A stretch of 64,000 nt of DNA. Origin: Chryseobacterium sp. CH21 (GTDB lineage: Bacteria; Bacteroidota; Bacteroidia; Flavobacteriales; Weeksellaceae). The notes beneath the pieces are model-generated. The model did no database searches. It was not told the origin of the DNA and was given only the letters and a program-made list of their open reading frames with translations. Below, piece after piece: positions 27,734-36,663 of the stretch. The DNA lies in NCBI RefSeq assembly GCF_004119445.1, contig NZ_QICI01000044.1, positions 1 to 64,000 on the forward strand, given 5' to 3'. The first letter of the stretch is position 1, and each line of letters starts with the position of its first letter. Made by a program: the position numbers and the translations under genes.

Positions 27734-28201
27734 TTAAAATTTAATTACTACTAATGCTTTTTTGATCTCGGAGTAAGCAATCTCTTTCTCCTCTTCTACA
27801 TCTACTTTTCCTTTTCCGATATCTTTCGGTTTACGGTAACGTAAAGTAAGTGTAATCTTCTCTTCATCTACTTTTGATAATTCTCCTTCAATTTTAGAAG
27901 AATCCTCCAGCATTACCTCAATTTCTCTTCCAATATTTTTACCGAACTGTCTTGGTGTGGATAATGGCTCGCTCAATCCGGCAGACATCACCTGTAGGCT
28001 GAAGTCATGCTCTTCACGATCCATATTGAATTCTATTGCACGGCTTGCGTCAAGACAATCCTGCAGAGAAACTCCATTATCACCATCTAAAATCACTGTA
28101 ATATCATCCCCTGCAGAAATTTTAAGATCAATAAGAAAGAGATCTTTTCTGGTCTCAAGGAATTCATTTAATAATTCTTCAATTCTTTTTCTAAACTCCA
28201 T
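27734..28201 (-). CDS. rimP: Ribosome maturation factor RimP
   Basis: Needed for 30S subunit maturation. At 155 residues it fits the family: an N-terminal alpha/beta domain with DLFLIDLKISAGDDITVILDG (core LKISAGDDITVILDG), QDCLDASRAIEF and the conserved HDFSLQVMSAGLSEPL, followed by the small SH3-like domain with GREIEVMLEDSSKIEGEL. First gene of rimP-nusA-infB, an order conserved across bacteria. It is preceded by a full consensus promoter and a terminator-like leader hairpin. Confidence 0.95.
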   Translation of the reverse strand: MEFRKRIEELLNEFLETRKDLFLIDLKISAGDDITVILDGDNGVSLQDCLDASRAIEFNMDREEHDFSLQVMSAGLSEPLSTPRQFGKNIGREIEVMLEDSSKIEGELSKVDEEKITLTLRYRKPKDIGKGKVDVEEEKEIAYSEIKKALVVIKF

Positions 28202-28227
28202 ATATATTTATCTTGATTTACAGTACG

Positions 28228-28252
28228 AAAAAAGGCTTTCTTCCGAAGCCTT
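28228..28252 (-). promoter_or_regulatory. Terminator-like hairpin in the rimP leader (candidate attenuator)
   Basis: The minus strand has AAGGCTT, a seven-base loop, AAGCCTT and then a T run. It lies after the predicted transcription start and before the rimP ATG, so it would end transcripts before the operon begins. No minus-strand gene precedes it that would need a terminator. Confidence 0.6.
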
Positions 28253-28276
28253 CCCATTTTTTCCGTAAATCCATGG

Positions 28277-28306
28277 CAAATATACGATATTTTTCTAAAA
28301 ATGCAA
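28277..28306 (-). promoter_or_regulatory. Promoter of rimP-nusA-infB
   Basis: TTG (28306-28304), 19 bases, TATATTTG (28284-28277) on the minus strand, an exact TTG-N19-TAnnTTTG match, about 75 bases before rimP. Confidence 0.75.
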
Positions 28307-28381
28307 AATTATCTTAAGTATCAAGCAAATAGCGCCCAGCTCATTTACAATAAATTAAAAGAATATGTCACAGTATTTTTA

Positions 28382-28389
28382 TATTTTTG
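28382..28389 (+). promoter_or_regulatory. -7 promoter element of the sugar dehydrogenase gene
   Basis: TATTTTTG fits TAnnTTTG and lies 27 bases before the TTG start at 28416. If real, transcription starts after the alternative ATG at 28365, which favours the TTG start. Confidence 0.4.
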
Positions 28390-28415
28390 TCCCTAAGAAT
28401 TTAAAAACAGACATT

Positions 28416-29734
28416 TTGAATATAACGATTGTAGGAACAGGTTATGTAGGGTTAGTTACAGGAACAACCCTTGCAGAACTTGGCAATTCAGTATACTGTG
28501 TTGATATTGATGAAAAAAAGTAGAAGGTATGAAAAACGGCGTAGTTCCCATCTATGAGCCGAACCTTGAGGAAATGTTTTTAAGAAACATCCAATCTGAA
28601 AGATTATTTTTTACAACCGACTTAAAAAAAGCTTTAGACAAAAGCGAAGTAATTTATCTGGCACTCCCTACACCTCCGGGTGAAGATGGCTCTGCAGATT
28701 TATCTTATGTTCTTCAGGTAGCTAATAATATTGGCGAGCTGATGACAGAGTACAAAGTGATTGTTAATAAGAGTACCGTTCCTGTAGGAACAGCAGATAG
28801 GGTAAGAGAAACGATCTCTGCTAAAACACAAATCCCTTTTGATGTAGTTTCCAATCCAGAATTTTTAAGAGAAGGCTTTGCTGTTGAAGACTCAATGAAT
28901 CCCTCACGAGTAGTCGTGGGTGCAAGCTCTGAAAGAGCAAAAGACATCATGTCTAAAATCTACCAGCCTTTTACCAATATTGGAATTCCCATTATCTTTA
29001 TGGATGAAAAATCATCCGAACTTACAAAATACGCAGCCAACTCGTTTTTAGCAGTAAAGATTACCTTTATGAACGAAATTGCCAACTATTGTGAAAAAGT
29101 AGGCGCAGATGTAGACAAGGTAAGACTAGGAATGGGCAGCGATGACAGAATAGGCCATAGATTCTTATTCCCGGGAATCGGATACGGAGGAAGCTGTTTT
29201 CCAAAAGATGTAAAAGCTCTTATAAAGTCTGGAAAACAGGAAGATTTTAATTTTCAGATTCTTGAAGCTACTGAAAGTGTCAATACCACCCAAAAAATCA
29301 TTTTAGTATCTGAAATTGAAAAATATTTCGGTGGAAATATTGAAGGAAAGAAAATTGCCATGTGGGGACTTGCCTTCAAAGCAAATACTGATGATATAAG
29401 AGAGGCTTCATCCTTAGACAACATCGCCCTTTTATTAGAAAAAGGTGCGAAAATCATAGCATATGACGCAGTTGCAGAAAGTAATGTTCAGAAACTTCTT
29501 GGCGACAAAATACAATATGCCAAAGGAATGTATGATGCCTTAGAAGACGTTGATGCATTATTTATAGCCACAGAATGGCCAGAGTTTAAAAATCCTAATT
29601 TTGAATTGATGGCCAGGAAAATGAAAAACAAAGTCATTTTTGATGGCAGAAATATGTATCCATTGGAAATCCCGGAACAAAACGGATTCCATTATAAAAG
29701 TATAGGAAGAAAGACCATCTCAAAATCAGAATAA
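28416..29734 (+). CDS. UDP-glucose/GDP-mannose dehydrogenase family protein (frameshifted near the start)
   Basis: Oxidises a nucleotide sugar (probably UDP-glucose or a UDP-HexNAc) to the uronic acid with two NAD+. From a TTG at 28416 the protein begins [20 protein letters not shown], the family's Rossmann fold, and then breaks at a run of seven A (28513-28519) where VDIDEKK should continue [18 protein letters not shown]. One missing A restores about 439 residues. Downstream are [10 protein letters not shown], the hinge region [15 protein letters not shown] with the catalytic Cys in GGSCFPKD, and the C-terminal [15 protein letters not shown]. An in-frame ATG at 28365 would add 17 unlikely residues. 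First gene of the polysaccharide locus, four bases before rfbB. Confidence 0.88.
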
Positions 29735-29738
29735 AAAA

Positions 29739-30818
29739 ATGAAAAATATTATCATTACAGGAGGTGCCGGATTCATCGGTTCGCATGTTGTAAGAGAATT
29801 TGTAAAAAACAATCCGGATACTAAAATCATCAATCTTGATGCTCTTACGTATGCCGGAAATTTGGAAAACCTAAAGGACATTGAAAATGAACCTAATTAC
29901 GTTTTCGAAAAAGCAGATATTACAAAACCTGAAGAACTTAGAAAAGTTTTTGAAAAATACAATCCTGACGCTGTTGTACATTTGGCTGCAGAAAGTCACG
30001 TAGACCGAAGTATTACAGATCCCATGGCCTTTATTAATACAAATGTGAACGGAACTGCTAATCTTTTGAATCTTTGCAAAGAATTCTGGACATTAAATCC
30101 TGATCATACTCATGGCAGGTTCCCGGACGAGAAAAGAAACAATCTTTTTTATCACATTTCTACGGACGAAGTATATGGAAGTTTGGGAGAAACAGGGTTC
30201 TTTTTAGAAACGACTTCATATGATCCTCAATCTCCGTACTCCGCTTCCAAAGCAGCATCTGACCATTTGGTAAGAGCTTATGGAAATACCTATGGAATGC
30301 CATTCATCGTATCCAACTGTTCCAATAATTATGGACCGAATCATTTTCCTGAAAAACTGATTCCTCTTTGTATTTCGAATATCATCAATGAAAGGCCGCT
30401 TCCTATTTATGGTGATGGAAGGTATACAAGAGACTGGTTATTTGTGATTGATCACGCCAGAGCCATTCATCAGATCTTTATGGAAGCAAAAACCGGAGAG
30501 ACTTATAATATCGGAGGATTCAATGAGTGGCAGAATATTGATCTCGTAAAAGAACTGATCAAGCAAATGGATGCTAAACTGGAAAAACCGGAGGGCTATT
30601 CTGAAAAACTGATCACTTTTGTAAAAGACAGACCTGGCCATGACAAACGTTACGCCATCGATGCTACAAAATTAAATAAAGACTTAGGGTGGAAACCATC
30701 GGTAACTTTCGAAGAAGGTTTAGGGAAAACCATAGACTGGTATCTTGAAAATAAAGAATGGCTTGAAAATGTAACCAGCGGAGATTATCAAAAGTATTAC
30801 GAAAAGCAATATTCGTAG
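29739..30818 (+). CDS. rfbB: dTDP-glucose 4,6-dehydratase
   Basis: Converts dTDP-glucose to dTDP-4-keto-6-deoxyglucose, the branch point for 6-deoxyhexoses and their amino derivatives. The 359-residue SDR protein shows GGAGFIGSHVVREF (NAD binding, residues 7-20), HLAAESHVDRSI, the active-site region STDEVYGSLG and the catalytic pair in YSASKAASDHL, with NNYGPNHFPEKLIP later. It follows the sugar dehydrogenase directly and precedes rfbA with one small gene between. rfbC and rfbD do not occur in the window; FdtA-like genes suggest the product goes to an amino sugar instead. Confidence 0.97.
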   Translation: MKNIIITGGAGFIGSHVVREFVKNNPDTKIINLDALTYAGNLENLKDIENEPNYVFEKADITKPEELRKVFEKYNPDAVVHLAAESHVDRSITDPMAFINTNVNGTANLLNLCKEFWTLNPDHTHGRFPDEKRNNLFYHISTDEVYGSLGETGFFLETTSYDPQSPYSASKAASDHLVRAYGNTYGMPFIVSNCSNNYGPNHFPEKLIPLCISNIINERPLPIYGDGRYTRDWLFVIDHARAIHQIFMEAKTGETYNIGGFNEWQNIDLVKELIKQMDAKLEKPEGYSEKLITFVKDRPGHDKRYAIDATKLNKDLGWKPSVTFEEGLGKTIDWYLENKEWLENVTSGDYQKYYEKQYS

Positions 30819-30819
30819 A

Positions 30820-31281
30820 ATGAAAAAATACTTTTTTTTATTTTTCGTAATCTTATCAGTTTCGTCATATTCACAATCTGTCATCCAGACCAAGTTTCCC
30901 ACTGAAACCCAAAAGAAACTTATTGATGAACTTATTGAAGTTTCCGGATATAATAACTCGTTGATGAAAACAGCAAACTTACTATTGTTCAGAAAGTCTA
31001 TGCAATATGAAAATGGTAAAAATTTCGAAATTTTAAATAAAGAAGAAAAGAAAATCGTCCTCGACAGAATAAAACATAGTTATTCAAGAAAAGATAAACT
31101 CTATTTTGATTTCATGAATTTGACTGAAAAGAATCTGATCAATTTGATTAAATTTTATAATGAAAATCCAAATTTGAAATCCAGCAATTATATATTTTCC
31201 TCAGATATTATAATTCATAATCTGGACAATGAAATCAGCCTTGAAGTCAATAAGATTTTAAAAGACAAATCCACAAAATAA
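30820..31281 (+). CDS. Small secreted protein of unknown function inside the rfb operon
   Basis: A 153-residue protein with an N-terminal signal peptide ([18 protein letters not shown]) and a helical, Lys/Asn/Leu-rich mature part ([36 protein letters not shown]). No catalytic motif is seen. The pattern of the first helix is faintly like small periplasmic DUF2059-type proteins, but this is weak. It begins one base after the rfbB stop and ends one base before rfbA, so it is translated with them, which is odd for an exported protein between two cytoplasmic enzymes. Confidence 0.7.
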   Translation: MKKYFFLFFVILSVSSYSQSVIQTKFPTETQKKLIDELIEVSGYNNSLMKTANLLLFRKSMQYENGKNFEILNKEEKKIVLDRIKHSYSRKDKLYFDFMNLTEKNLINLIKFYNENPNLKSSNYIFSSDIIIHNLDNEISLEVNKILKDKSTK

Positions 31282-31282
31282 A

Positions 31283-32146
31283 ATGAAAGGAATAATATTA
31301 GCCGGAGGATCCGGAACCAGACTTTACCCTCTAACCATTGCTGTAAGCAAGCAGCTAATGCCTGTTTACGACAAACCAATGATCTATTATCCACTTTCCA
31401 CGCTTCTTTTAGCTGGAATCAAGGATATTCTAATTATCACTACACCACACGACCAGGAAGGTTTTATCAAACTTCTGGGTGATGGTTCTCAAATCGGCTG
31501 CAACATAGAATACGTAGTACAGCCCAGCCCAGATGGCTTAGCACAAGCTTTTATTCTAGGTGAACAATTTATTGGCAACGATCCTGCTGCACTGGTATTG
31601 GGAGACAATATTTTCTATGGTTCCGAAATGGGAACTTTATTAAAAAACAAAACCAATCCAGAAGGAGGAGTTGTTTTTGCCTATCACGTTGCCGATCCTG
31701 AAAGGTATGGAGTTGTAGAATTTGATAAAAACCTGAAGGCTGTTTCTATTGAAGAAAAACCTTTAATACCTAAATCAAATTACGCTGTTCCCGGACTTTA
31801 TTTTTATGATAATAATGTGGTGGAAATTGCTAAAAACATTAAACCTTCTCCAAGAGGGGAGCTGGAAATTACTGATGTCAACAATGTCTATTTAAACAGC
31901 GGTAAGCTTGAAGTGGCTGTTCTTGACAGGGGAACTGCATGGCTGGATACAGGAACATTTGATTCCCTTCATGATGCTTCAGAATTTGTAAGTGTTATTG
32001 AAAAGAGACAAGGGTTTAAAATTGGCTGTATTGAAGAGATTGCATTCAGGAACAAATTCATCAATGAAGAAAAACTTCTAGAAACGGCTGCCAAATATGG
32101 CAAAAGTGGTTATGGAGAATACCTGAAGCAACTTATCAGTAAATAA
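31283..32146 (+). CDS. rfbA: Glucose-1-phosphate thymidylyltransferase
   Basis: Makes dTDP-glucose from glucose-1-phosphate and dTTP, the step before RfbB. The 287-residue protein starts with the nucleotidyltransferase signature [17 protein letters not shown], then [29 protein letters not shown] (metal-binding Asp), and the late [17 protein letters not shown], all diagnostic for RmlA. Ends the first transcription unit of the locus: a terminator follows within 25 bases. Confidence 0.97.
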   Translation: MKGIILAGGSGTRLYPLTIAVSKQLMPVYDKPMIYYPLSTLLLAGIKDILIITTPHDQEGFIKLLGDGSQIGCNIEYVVQPSPDGLAQAFILGEQFIGNDPAALVLGDNIFYGSEMGTLLKNKTNPEGGVVFAYHVADPERYGVVEFDKNLKAVSIEEKPLIPKSNYAVPGLYFYDNNVVEIAKNIKPSPRGELEITDVNNVYLNSGKLEVAVLDRGTAWLDTGTFDSLHDASEFVSVIEKRQGFKIGCIEEIAFRNKFINEEKLLETAAKYGKSGYGEYLKQLISK

Positions 32147-32169
32147 CAAATATCATTTATAAAATTATC

Positions 32170-32200
32170 AAACTATTGGCTTTAAAGCTAATAGTTTTTG
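32170..32200 (+). terminator. Rho-independent terminator after rfbA
   Basis: The stretch is an almost perfect palindrome (AAACTATTGGCTTT against AAAGCTAATAGTTT, one G-T pair) followed by a T run. In practice the loop will open to a few bases. Confidence 0.75.
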
Positions 32201-32296
32201 TTCATACCGTCAAATATCAATATATTAGTTGTTGTTTATTGATTTTCACAGAAAAAAATCTACAACCCGAAATATATAAGTAAGAATTAATTATTA

Positions 32297-32304
32297 TAAA
32301 TTTG
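32297..32304 (+). promoter_or_regulatory. -7 promoter element of the ABC exporter genes
   Basis: TAAATTTG fits TAnnTTTG. Its TTG would otherwise be read as an upstream start of the permease. No TTG lies at -33, so only half the promoter is supported. Confidence 0.5.
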
Positions 32305-32319
32305 CAAAAACTTACACAA

Positions 32320-33167
32320 ATGAATGACCCACAACAGAAGTGGACTGAAACGATTGGTTCTGATCATTCGTTATTTGACTTGAAGCTAAAAGAAGTCTGG
32401 AGATACAAAGATCTTGTTTACATGTTTGTAAAAAGAGACTTTATATCCAGTTTCAAGCAAACGATTTTAGGTCCGATCTGGTTTTTTATCAATCCCATCC
32501 TAACGACCATCGTCTATCTGGTTATTTTTGGAAGAATTGCCAAACTACCTACAGACGGGGCACCGCCACTTCTTTTTTATCTGGCAGGTGTTACACTCTG
32601 GAATTATTTTTCTGCTTCATTACTGGCCACCTCCTCTACTTTTACCGGAAATGCCGGAATTTTTGGAAAAGTATATTTTCCAAGGCTTGTGACTCCACTC
32701 TCTATTGTTATTTCCAATCTTATGAGATTTGGTGTGCAATTCATCTTATTTATTCTAGCCTGGGCATATTATTACAGCAAAGGAGAAGCACATCCTAATA
32801 TCTGGATTCTTGCCACTCCGTTTCTTATATTCTTAATGGCACTTTTTGCATTAGGAGTTGGAATGATATTTTCTTCACTTACCACAAAATATAAGGATTT
32901 GAGTATGCTTCTGGGGTTTGGTGTCAGTTTATATATGTATGCAACACCCGTGATTTATCCTGTATCTTCATTACCGGGATTTTTAAAAAATTAGCTTATT
33001 ATAATCCATTGACAGGTATTTTTGAATGTTTCAAATATGCATGGATTGGTGTAGGAGACTTCTCCCCAGTCATGCTTGGAATCAGTACTGGTATTATTCT
33101 TATCCTTTTAATGATAGGAATTGTTGTATTCAATAAAGTTGAAAAAACTTTCATGGATACCGTGTAA
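32320..33167 (+). CDS. ABC-2 type polysaccharide export permease (Wzm-like, frameshifted near the end)
   Basis: Membrane part of an ABC exporter that moves a finished lipid-linked glycan across the inner membrane. From ATG 32320 (MNDPQQKWTETIG) it has the conserved amphipathic start WRYKDLVYMFVKRDF, then YKQTILGPIW-like SFKQTILGPIWFFINP and six hydrophobic segments. The frame stops at 32994, after a run of six A (32985-32990). One more A continues it as KKLAYYNPLTGIFE to KTFMDTV at 33167, giving about 282 residues, the usual length. The next gene is the matching ATPase, so the pair is Wzm/Wzt-like. Confidence 0.9.
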
Positions 33168-33200
33168 TTATTTTTCTTTTAAAAATTTAAATTAAAAAAC

Positions 33201-34460
33201 ATGCTGGCTTTAAAAGCAGAAAATATATCTAAACAATACCGTCTGGGACAAGTCGGTACCGGAACTTTGTCTCATGACCTCAACAGGTTCTGGCACAAAG
33301 TAAGAGGAAAGGAAGATCCTTATCTTAAAATTGGGGAAACCAATGACAGAACTACTAAAGGGGATTCCGAATATGTATGGTCTCTTCGCGATATCAATTT
33401 TGAAATTGAGAAAGGAGATGCTGTTGGAATTATCGGAAGAAATGGTGCAGGAAAATCTACCTTATTAAAAGTATTAAGTAAGGTTACCAAACCTACGACA
33501 GGTCAAATTTATACCAACGGAAGAATTGCTTCTTTATTGGAGGTAGGAACAGGATTCCATCCTGAAATGACAGGACGTGAAAATGTCTTTCTTAATGGAG
33601 CTATTCTGGGAATGACAAGAAAGGAAATCACGAGAAAATTTGATGAAATTGTAGATTTTTCAGGTGTTGAAAGATACATAGATACTCCTGTTAAAAGATA
33701 TTCATCGGGGATGTATGTTCGTCTGGCTTTTGCCGTAGCAGCTCATCTGGAATCTGAAATACTGATTGTAGATGAAGTACTGGCAGTAGGAGATGCAGAA
33801 TTTCAGAAAAAATGTCTTGGAAAAATGAATGATGTGACGAGAGGAGAAGGGCGGACTATTCTTTTTGTGAGTCACAATATGACTGCTATTAAAGAGCTAT
33901 GCACAAAAGGGATTCTTTTGAATCAAGGACAAATTGGCTACCAAGGTGACATTCTCAATACGATCATAGAATATCAAAAAAGCAGCGCAAGAGAAAGCTC
34001 TTACCAGTATAATGGTAATCTGAACGAAGCTATAGGTAACGAAAATATCAGAATAAAAGAATTTTCAGTATCTCCTATTAATAGAGATTTACTAGATATT
34101 GATTCCGGAGTACATGTAAAACTTGTTTTTCATAATTACTGTCCGGATATTACACTTGATACTACATTTGAATTGAAAAACTATGAAGAATTGGTAATTT
34201 TCCATGTTGGAAAATTTGTTTCTGAGAATAACGATTCAAAAATAGGCGAATATTCTGTAGAATTTGATATTCCTGCAGGGCTTTTGAATGCAGGAAACTA
34301 CTATTTTAAGCTTTACTTCGGAAAGGATCAAAAAATACTTTTATACGGAATTGACGAATTTATTGGATTTGAAGTAGAAAATGTAAAAGTTGGAACGATG
34401 ATGCATATTTATCCAGGAGTTACCAGACCATTTTTTGAATACAAAGTACAAACACCATGA
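33201..34460 (+). CDS. ABC transporter ATP-binding protein with C-terminal glycan-binding domain (Wzt-like)
   Basis: Drives export of the O-antigen-like polysaccharide. The 419-residue protein has an N-terminal nucleotide-binding domain with Walker A GIIGRNGAGKSTLLK (near residue 81), the signature KRYSSGMYVRLAFAVA, and Walker B EILIVDEVLAVGDAEF, then a separate C-terminal domain of about 150 residues (from about 265) with beta-sandwich character, as in Wzt proteins that recognise the modified end of the glycan. It overlaps the following FdtA-like gene by four bases (ATGA). Confidence 0.93.
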   Translation: MLALKAENISKQYRLGQVGTGTLSHDLNRFWHKVRGKEDPYLKIGETNDRTTKGDSEYVWSLRDINFEIEKGDAVGIIGRNGAGKSTLLKVLSKVTKPTTGQIYTNGRIASLLEVGTGFHPEMTGRENVFLNGAILGMTRKEITRKFDEIVDFSGVERYIDTPVKRYSSGMYVRLAFAVAAHLESEILIVDEVLAVGDAEFQKKCLGKMNDVTRGEGRTILFVSHNMTAIKELCTKGILLNQGQIGYQGDILNTIIEYQKSSARESSYQYNGNLNEAIGNENIRIKEFSVSPINRDLLDIDSGVHVKLVFHNYCPDITLDTTFELKNYEELVIFHVGKFVSENNDSKIGEYSVEFDIPAGLLNAGNYYFKLYFGKDQKILLYGIDEFIGFEVENVKVGTMMHIYPGVTRPFFEYKVQTP

Positions 34461-34857
34461 TCCCCAGAATAATAGAACTCCCAAAAATATATGATAAAAG
34501 AGGAAACTTATCCTTTTTGAATATCCTCATCAACTTCCTTTTGAGATACAAAGAACCTATTGGATATATGACGTACCTGGAGGAGAAGTAAGAGGAAGCC
34601 ATGCTTTCAAAGCACAGCAAGAATTTATTATTGCACTTTCAGGAAGTTTTGATATTGTAATCCATAATGGAAAAGAAGAACAAAGGTTTTCTTTAAATAG
34701 ATCATATTATGGATTATATATTCCCAGAATGTTTTGGCGAAGATTAGAAAATTTTTCAACCAATTCATTAGCACTCATTGTTTCTGACAGAGAGTACAAT
34801 GAAAATGATTATATAAGAGATTTTGAAGAATTTAAAATACTTGCTGATGAAAAATAA
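34457..34857 (+). CDS. FdtA/QdtA-like cupin, first copy (frameshifted, second active-site His missing)
   Basis: A WxcM-like cupin of the dTDP-4-keto-6-deoxyglucose 3,4-ketoisomerase family, about 133 residues when restored. From ATG 34457 it reads IPRIIELPKIYDKRGNLSF and breaks after five T (34514-34518); one more base gives EYPHQLPFEIQRTYWIYD and the rest. The cupin core is GGEVRGSHAFK, where family members have HxH (His49 and His51 in FdtA). Here the second His is Phe, so catalysis is doubtful. It lies between the Wzt gene and an intact FdtA-like gene, overlapping both. It may be an inactive partner, an altered-specificity form or decaying. Confidence 0.8.
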
Positions 34858-35263
34858 TATTTCTGTATTTGACTGTAATGTTATTGATTTGGGTAAAATC
34901 AGTTTTGATGAAGGTAACCTTACAGTGGTTGAAAATAACTCTGCATTTCCATTTAATGTAAAAAGAGTTTTCTACTTGTATGATATTGCCGGAGGAGAAA
35001 GCAGAGGTGCACATTCGCACAAAGAATGTCATCAGTTTCTGATTGCAGCAAGTGGAAGTTTTGAAGTATCTTTAGATGATGGTAAATTCAAAAGACAGGT
35101 CTTTTTGAATCGTCCTGATTTAGGATTACATATTCCCCCCGGGATATGGGCTTCTGAAATTAATTTTTCTTCAGGAGCAATTTGTTTGGTCCTTGCATCT
35201 CATTCTTACAATGAAGCAGATTATATAAGAAATTATGAGGATTTCAAAAAAGTTAAGAAATGA
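34847..35263 (+). CDS. FdtA/QdtA-like dTDP-sugar 3,4-ketoisomerase
   Basis: Would isomerise dTDP-4-keto-6-deoxyglucose to the 3-keto sugar, the committed step to dTDP-Fuc3NAc or dTDP-Qui3NAc. The roughly 138-residue cupin has an intact active-site motif GGESRGAHSHKECHQF with both His residues, GSFEVSLDDG, and the family's C-terminal YNEADYIRNYEDF. I start it at ATG 34847, which overlaps the end of the first copy by 11 bases; a TTG eight codons earlier is possible. The product (galacto or gluco form) cannot be told from the sequence. It overlaps the next gene by four bases. Confidence 0.9.
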   Translation: MKNNISVFDCNVIDLGKISFDEGNLTVVENNSAFPFNVKRVFYLYDIAGGESRGAHSHKECHQFLIAASGSFEVSLDDGKFKRQVFLNRPDLGLHIPPGIWASEINFSSGAICLVLASHSYNEADYIRNYEDFKKVKK

Positions 35264-36188
35264 TCTTTTATAAAGAACAAATTATAAATCCTGAAAATTT
35301 CAGGCAACCTTCTTTTTTCATTAGCCCATTCAGAACATCTGATTTGGGACAAAATGACACAATTATAAAAGACGATTCTGTCCCTGATGACGAATTATTA
35401 AAAAAATATTATTCATTTTTTGGAGAAAAGCATGAATTCTTTTTGAGAGGTAAGGAAGCAATACACCAAGCATTAAGTTTCTATAACCTTAAAAAAGATG
35501 ATGAGGTTCTTATCATAACTACAACATCTAATCTTTATATAAGTAGTTGTGTAACTAAAGAAATTGAAAAATTTTGCCATTGGTCCAGAGAAAAAACGAA
35601 TAAAACGAAATTAATTTTTGTTATTCATGAATTTGGAAAAATTTTTCCTGATATGGAAAGAATAAAAAGTTATAATATTCCTATCATTGAAGACTGTGCA
35701 ATGAGTATGCTATCCAACAATTCACAAAATCAAATAGGCAAATCTGGAGATTTTACGATTTATAGCATTCCAAAATTCTTTCCAGTTCAATTTGGTGGAA
35801 TATTAAGGTTTAATAATAACCATAAATTAAAATCTGACCAACCCTATCGAAATTATCTGAGGAAAATATGCCTGCATTATTTGAAAAATATTGAACATAT
35901 CATTACCCAAAGAAAAACAAATAATCAGTATTTAATTTCAAAATTAAAAAAATCGGCTTCAAATCATTCTTTGATTATACTGAATATGAAACCCCTTCTG
36001 TTTGTATGTTTGAAAATAACGGCTGTAATTTATCTGAGCTGAAAATATTTCTTCAGCAAAATGGGATAGAATGCAGTATATTTTATGGTAAAGATGCATT
36101 CTTCATACCTGTTCACCAAAACTTGGGAATTTTTGAAATGGATTATATTGTCAATCTTATAGAATACTTTGTCTATGAAAATAAGTAA
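35260..36188 (+). CDS. Short DegT/DnrJ-like PLP-dependent protein (frameshifted)
   Basis: Restored length about 309 residues, shorter than usual sugar aminotransferases (about 370). The fold-type I pattern is recognisable: LRGKEAIHQALSFYNL, DDEVLIITTTSN, IPIIEDCAMSM (the Asp that contacts the PLP nitrogen) and YSIPKFFPVQFGGIL, whose Lys matches the Schiff-base Lys of the DegT protein three genes later ([14 protein letters not shown]). The frame breaks at seven A (35946-35952); one more A joins it to IGFKSFFDYTEYETPSVCMF and the end at 36188. It may be a second sugar aminotransferase acting at C4 or C3, or a divergent paralogue. Moderate confidence in the family, low in function. Confidence 0.7.
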
Positions 36189-36663
36189 TATTTCAATAGG
36201 TGAAAATGTTATTATTGATCCTACTACATCAATAAATAATGTGAGAATTGCAGATAATGTAAAGATTGCAAAACTATGCAGTATTTACGGATCTGAGAAG
36301 AATCAGCTTGAAATTGGAGAATCATCTTATGTTGGGATGTTCAGTATTCTCAACGGGTTTAGTAGAAAACTTACTATTGGTAAACATGTTTCTATAGCAC
36401 AAAACGTGAATATTATGACAGATTCCGGTCCTAATGCAAGTGAAGAAATGCAAAAAATATTTCCTCTTATTTCTGGAGAAGTACAAATTGGTGATCATAG
36501 CTGGATTGGTGTCAATGCGGTCATTATGCCCGGCGTACAATTAGGAAATTTCTGTGTTGTAGCAGCAAACAGTTTTGTTAATAAAAGTTTTCCAGATTAT
36601 TCTATGATTGGAGGAAATCCTGCAAAACTTATTAAAACATTATTATTACCAGATGAAATTTGA
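36175..36663 (+). CDS. Hexapeptide-repeat acyltransferase (FdtC/WbbJ-like)
   Basis: A left-handed beta-helix acyltransferase of about 162 residues. Hexapeptide repeats (IGENVIIDPTTSINNVRI, IGDHSWIGVNAVIMPGVQLG) span most of it, ending in YSMIGGNPAKLIK, the standard end of such acetyltransferases. In this context (FdtA-like, aminotransferase) it is a good candidate for N-acetylating dTDP-3-amino-3,6-dideoxyhexose, but O-acetylation is possible. ATG 36175 is chosen over the TTG at 36169. It overlaps the genes on both sides. Confidence 0.82.
   Translation: MKISNISIGENVIIDPTTSINNVRIADNVKIAKLCSIYGSEKNQLEIGESSYVGMFSILNGFSRKLTIGKHVSIAQNVNIMTDSGPNASEEMQKIFPLISGEVQIGDHSWIGVNAVIMPGVQLGNFCVVAANSFVNKSFPDYSMIGGNPAKLIKTLLLPDEI

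Noticed and set aside
28365..28415. ATG at 28365 as the start of the sugar dehydrogenase
   Set aside because: It adds 17 residues before the Rossmann motif that the family lacks, and a -7 promoter element lies between it and the TTG at 28416.
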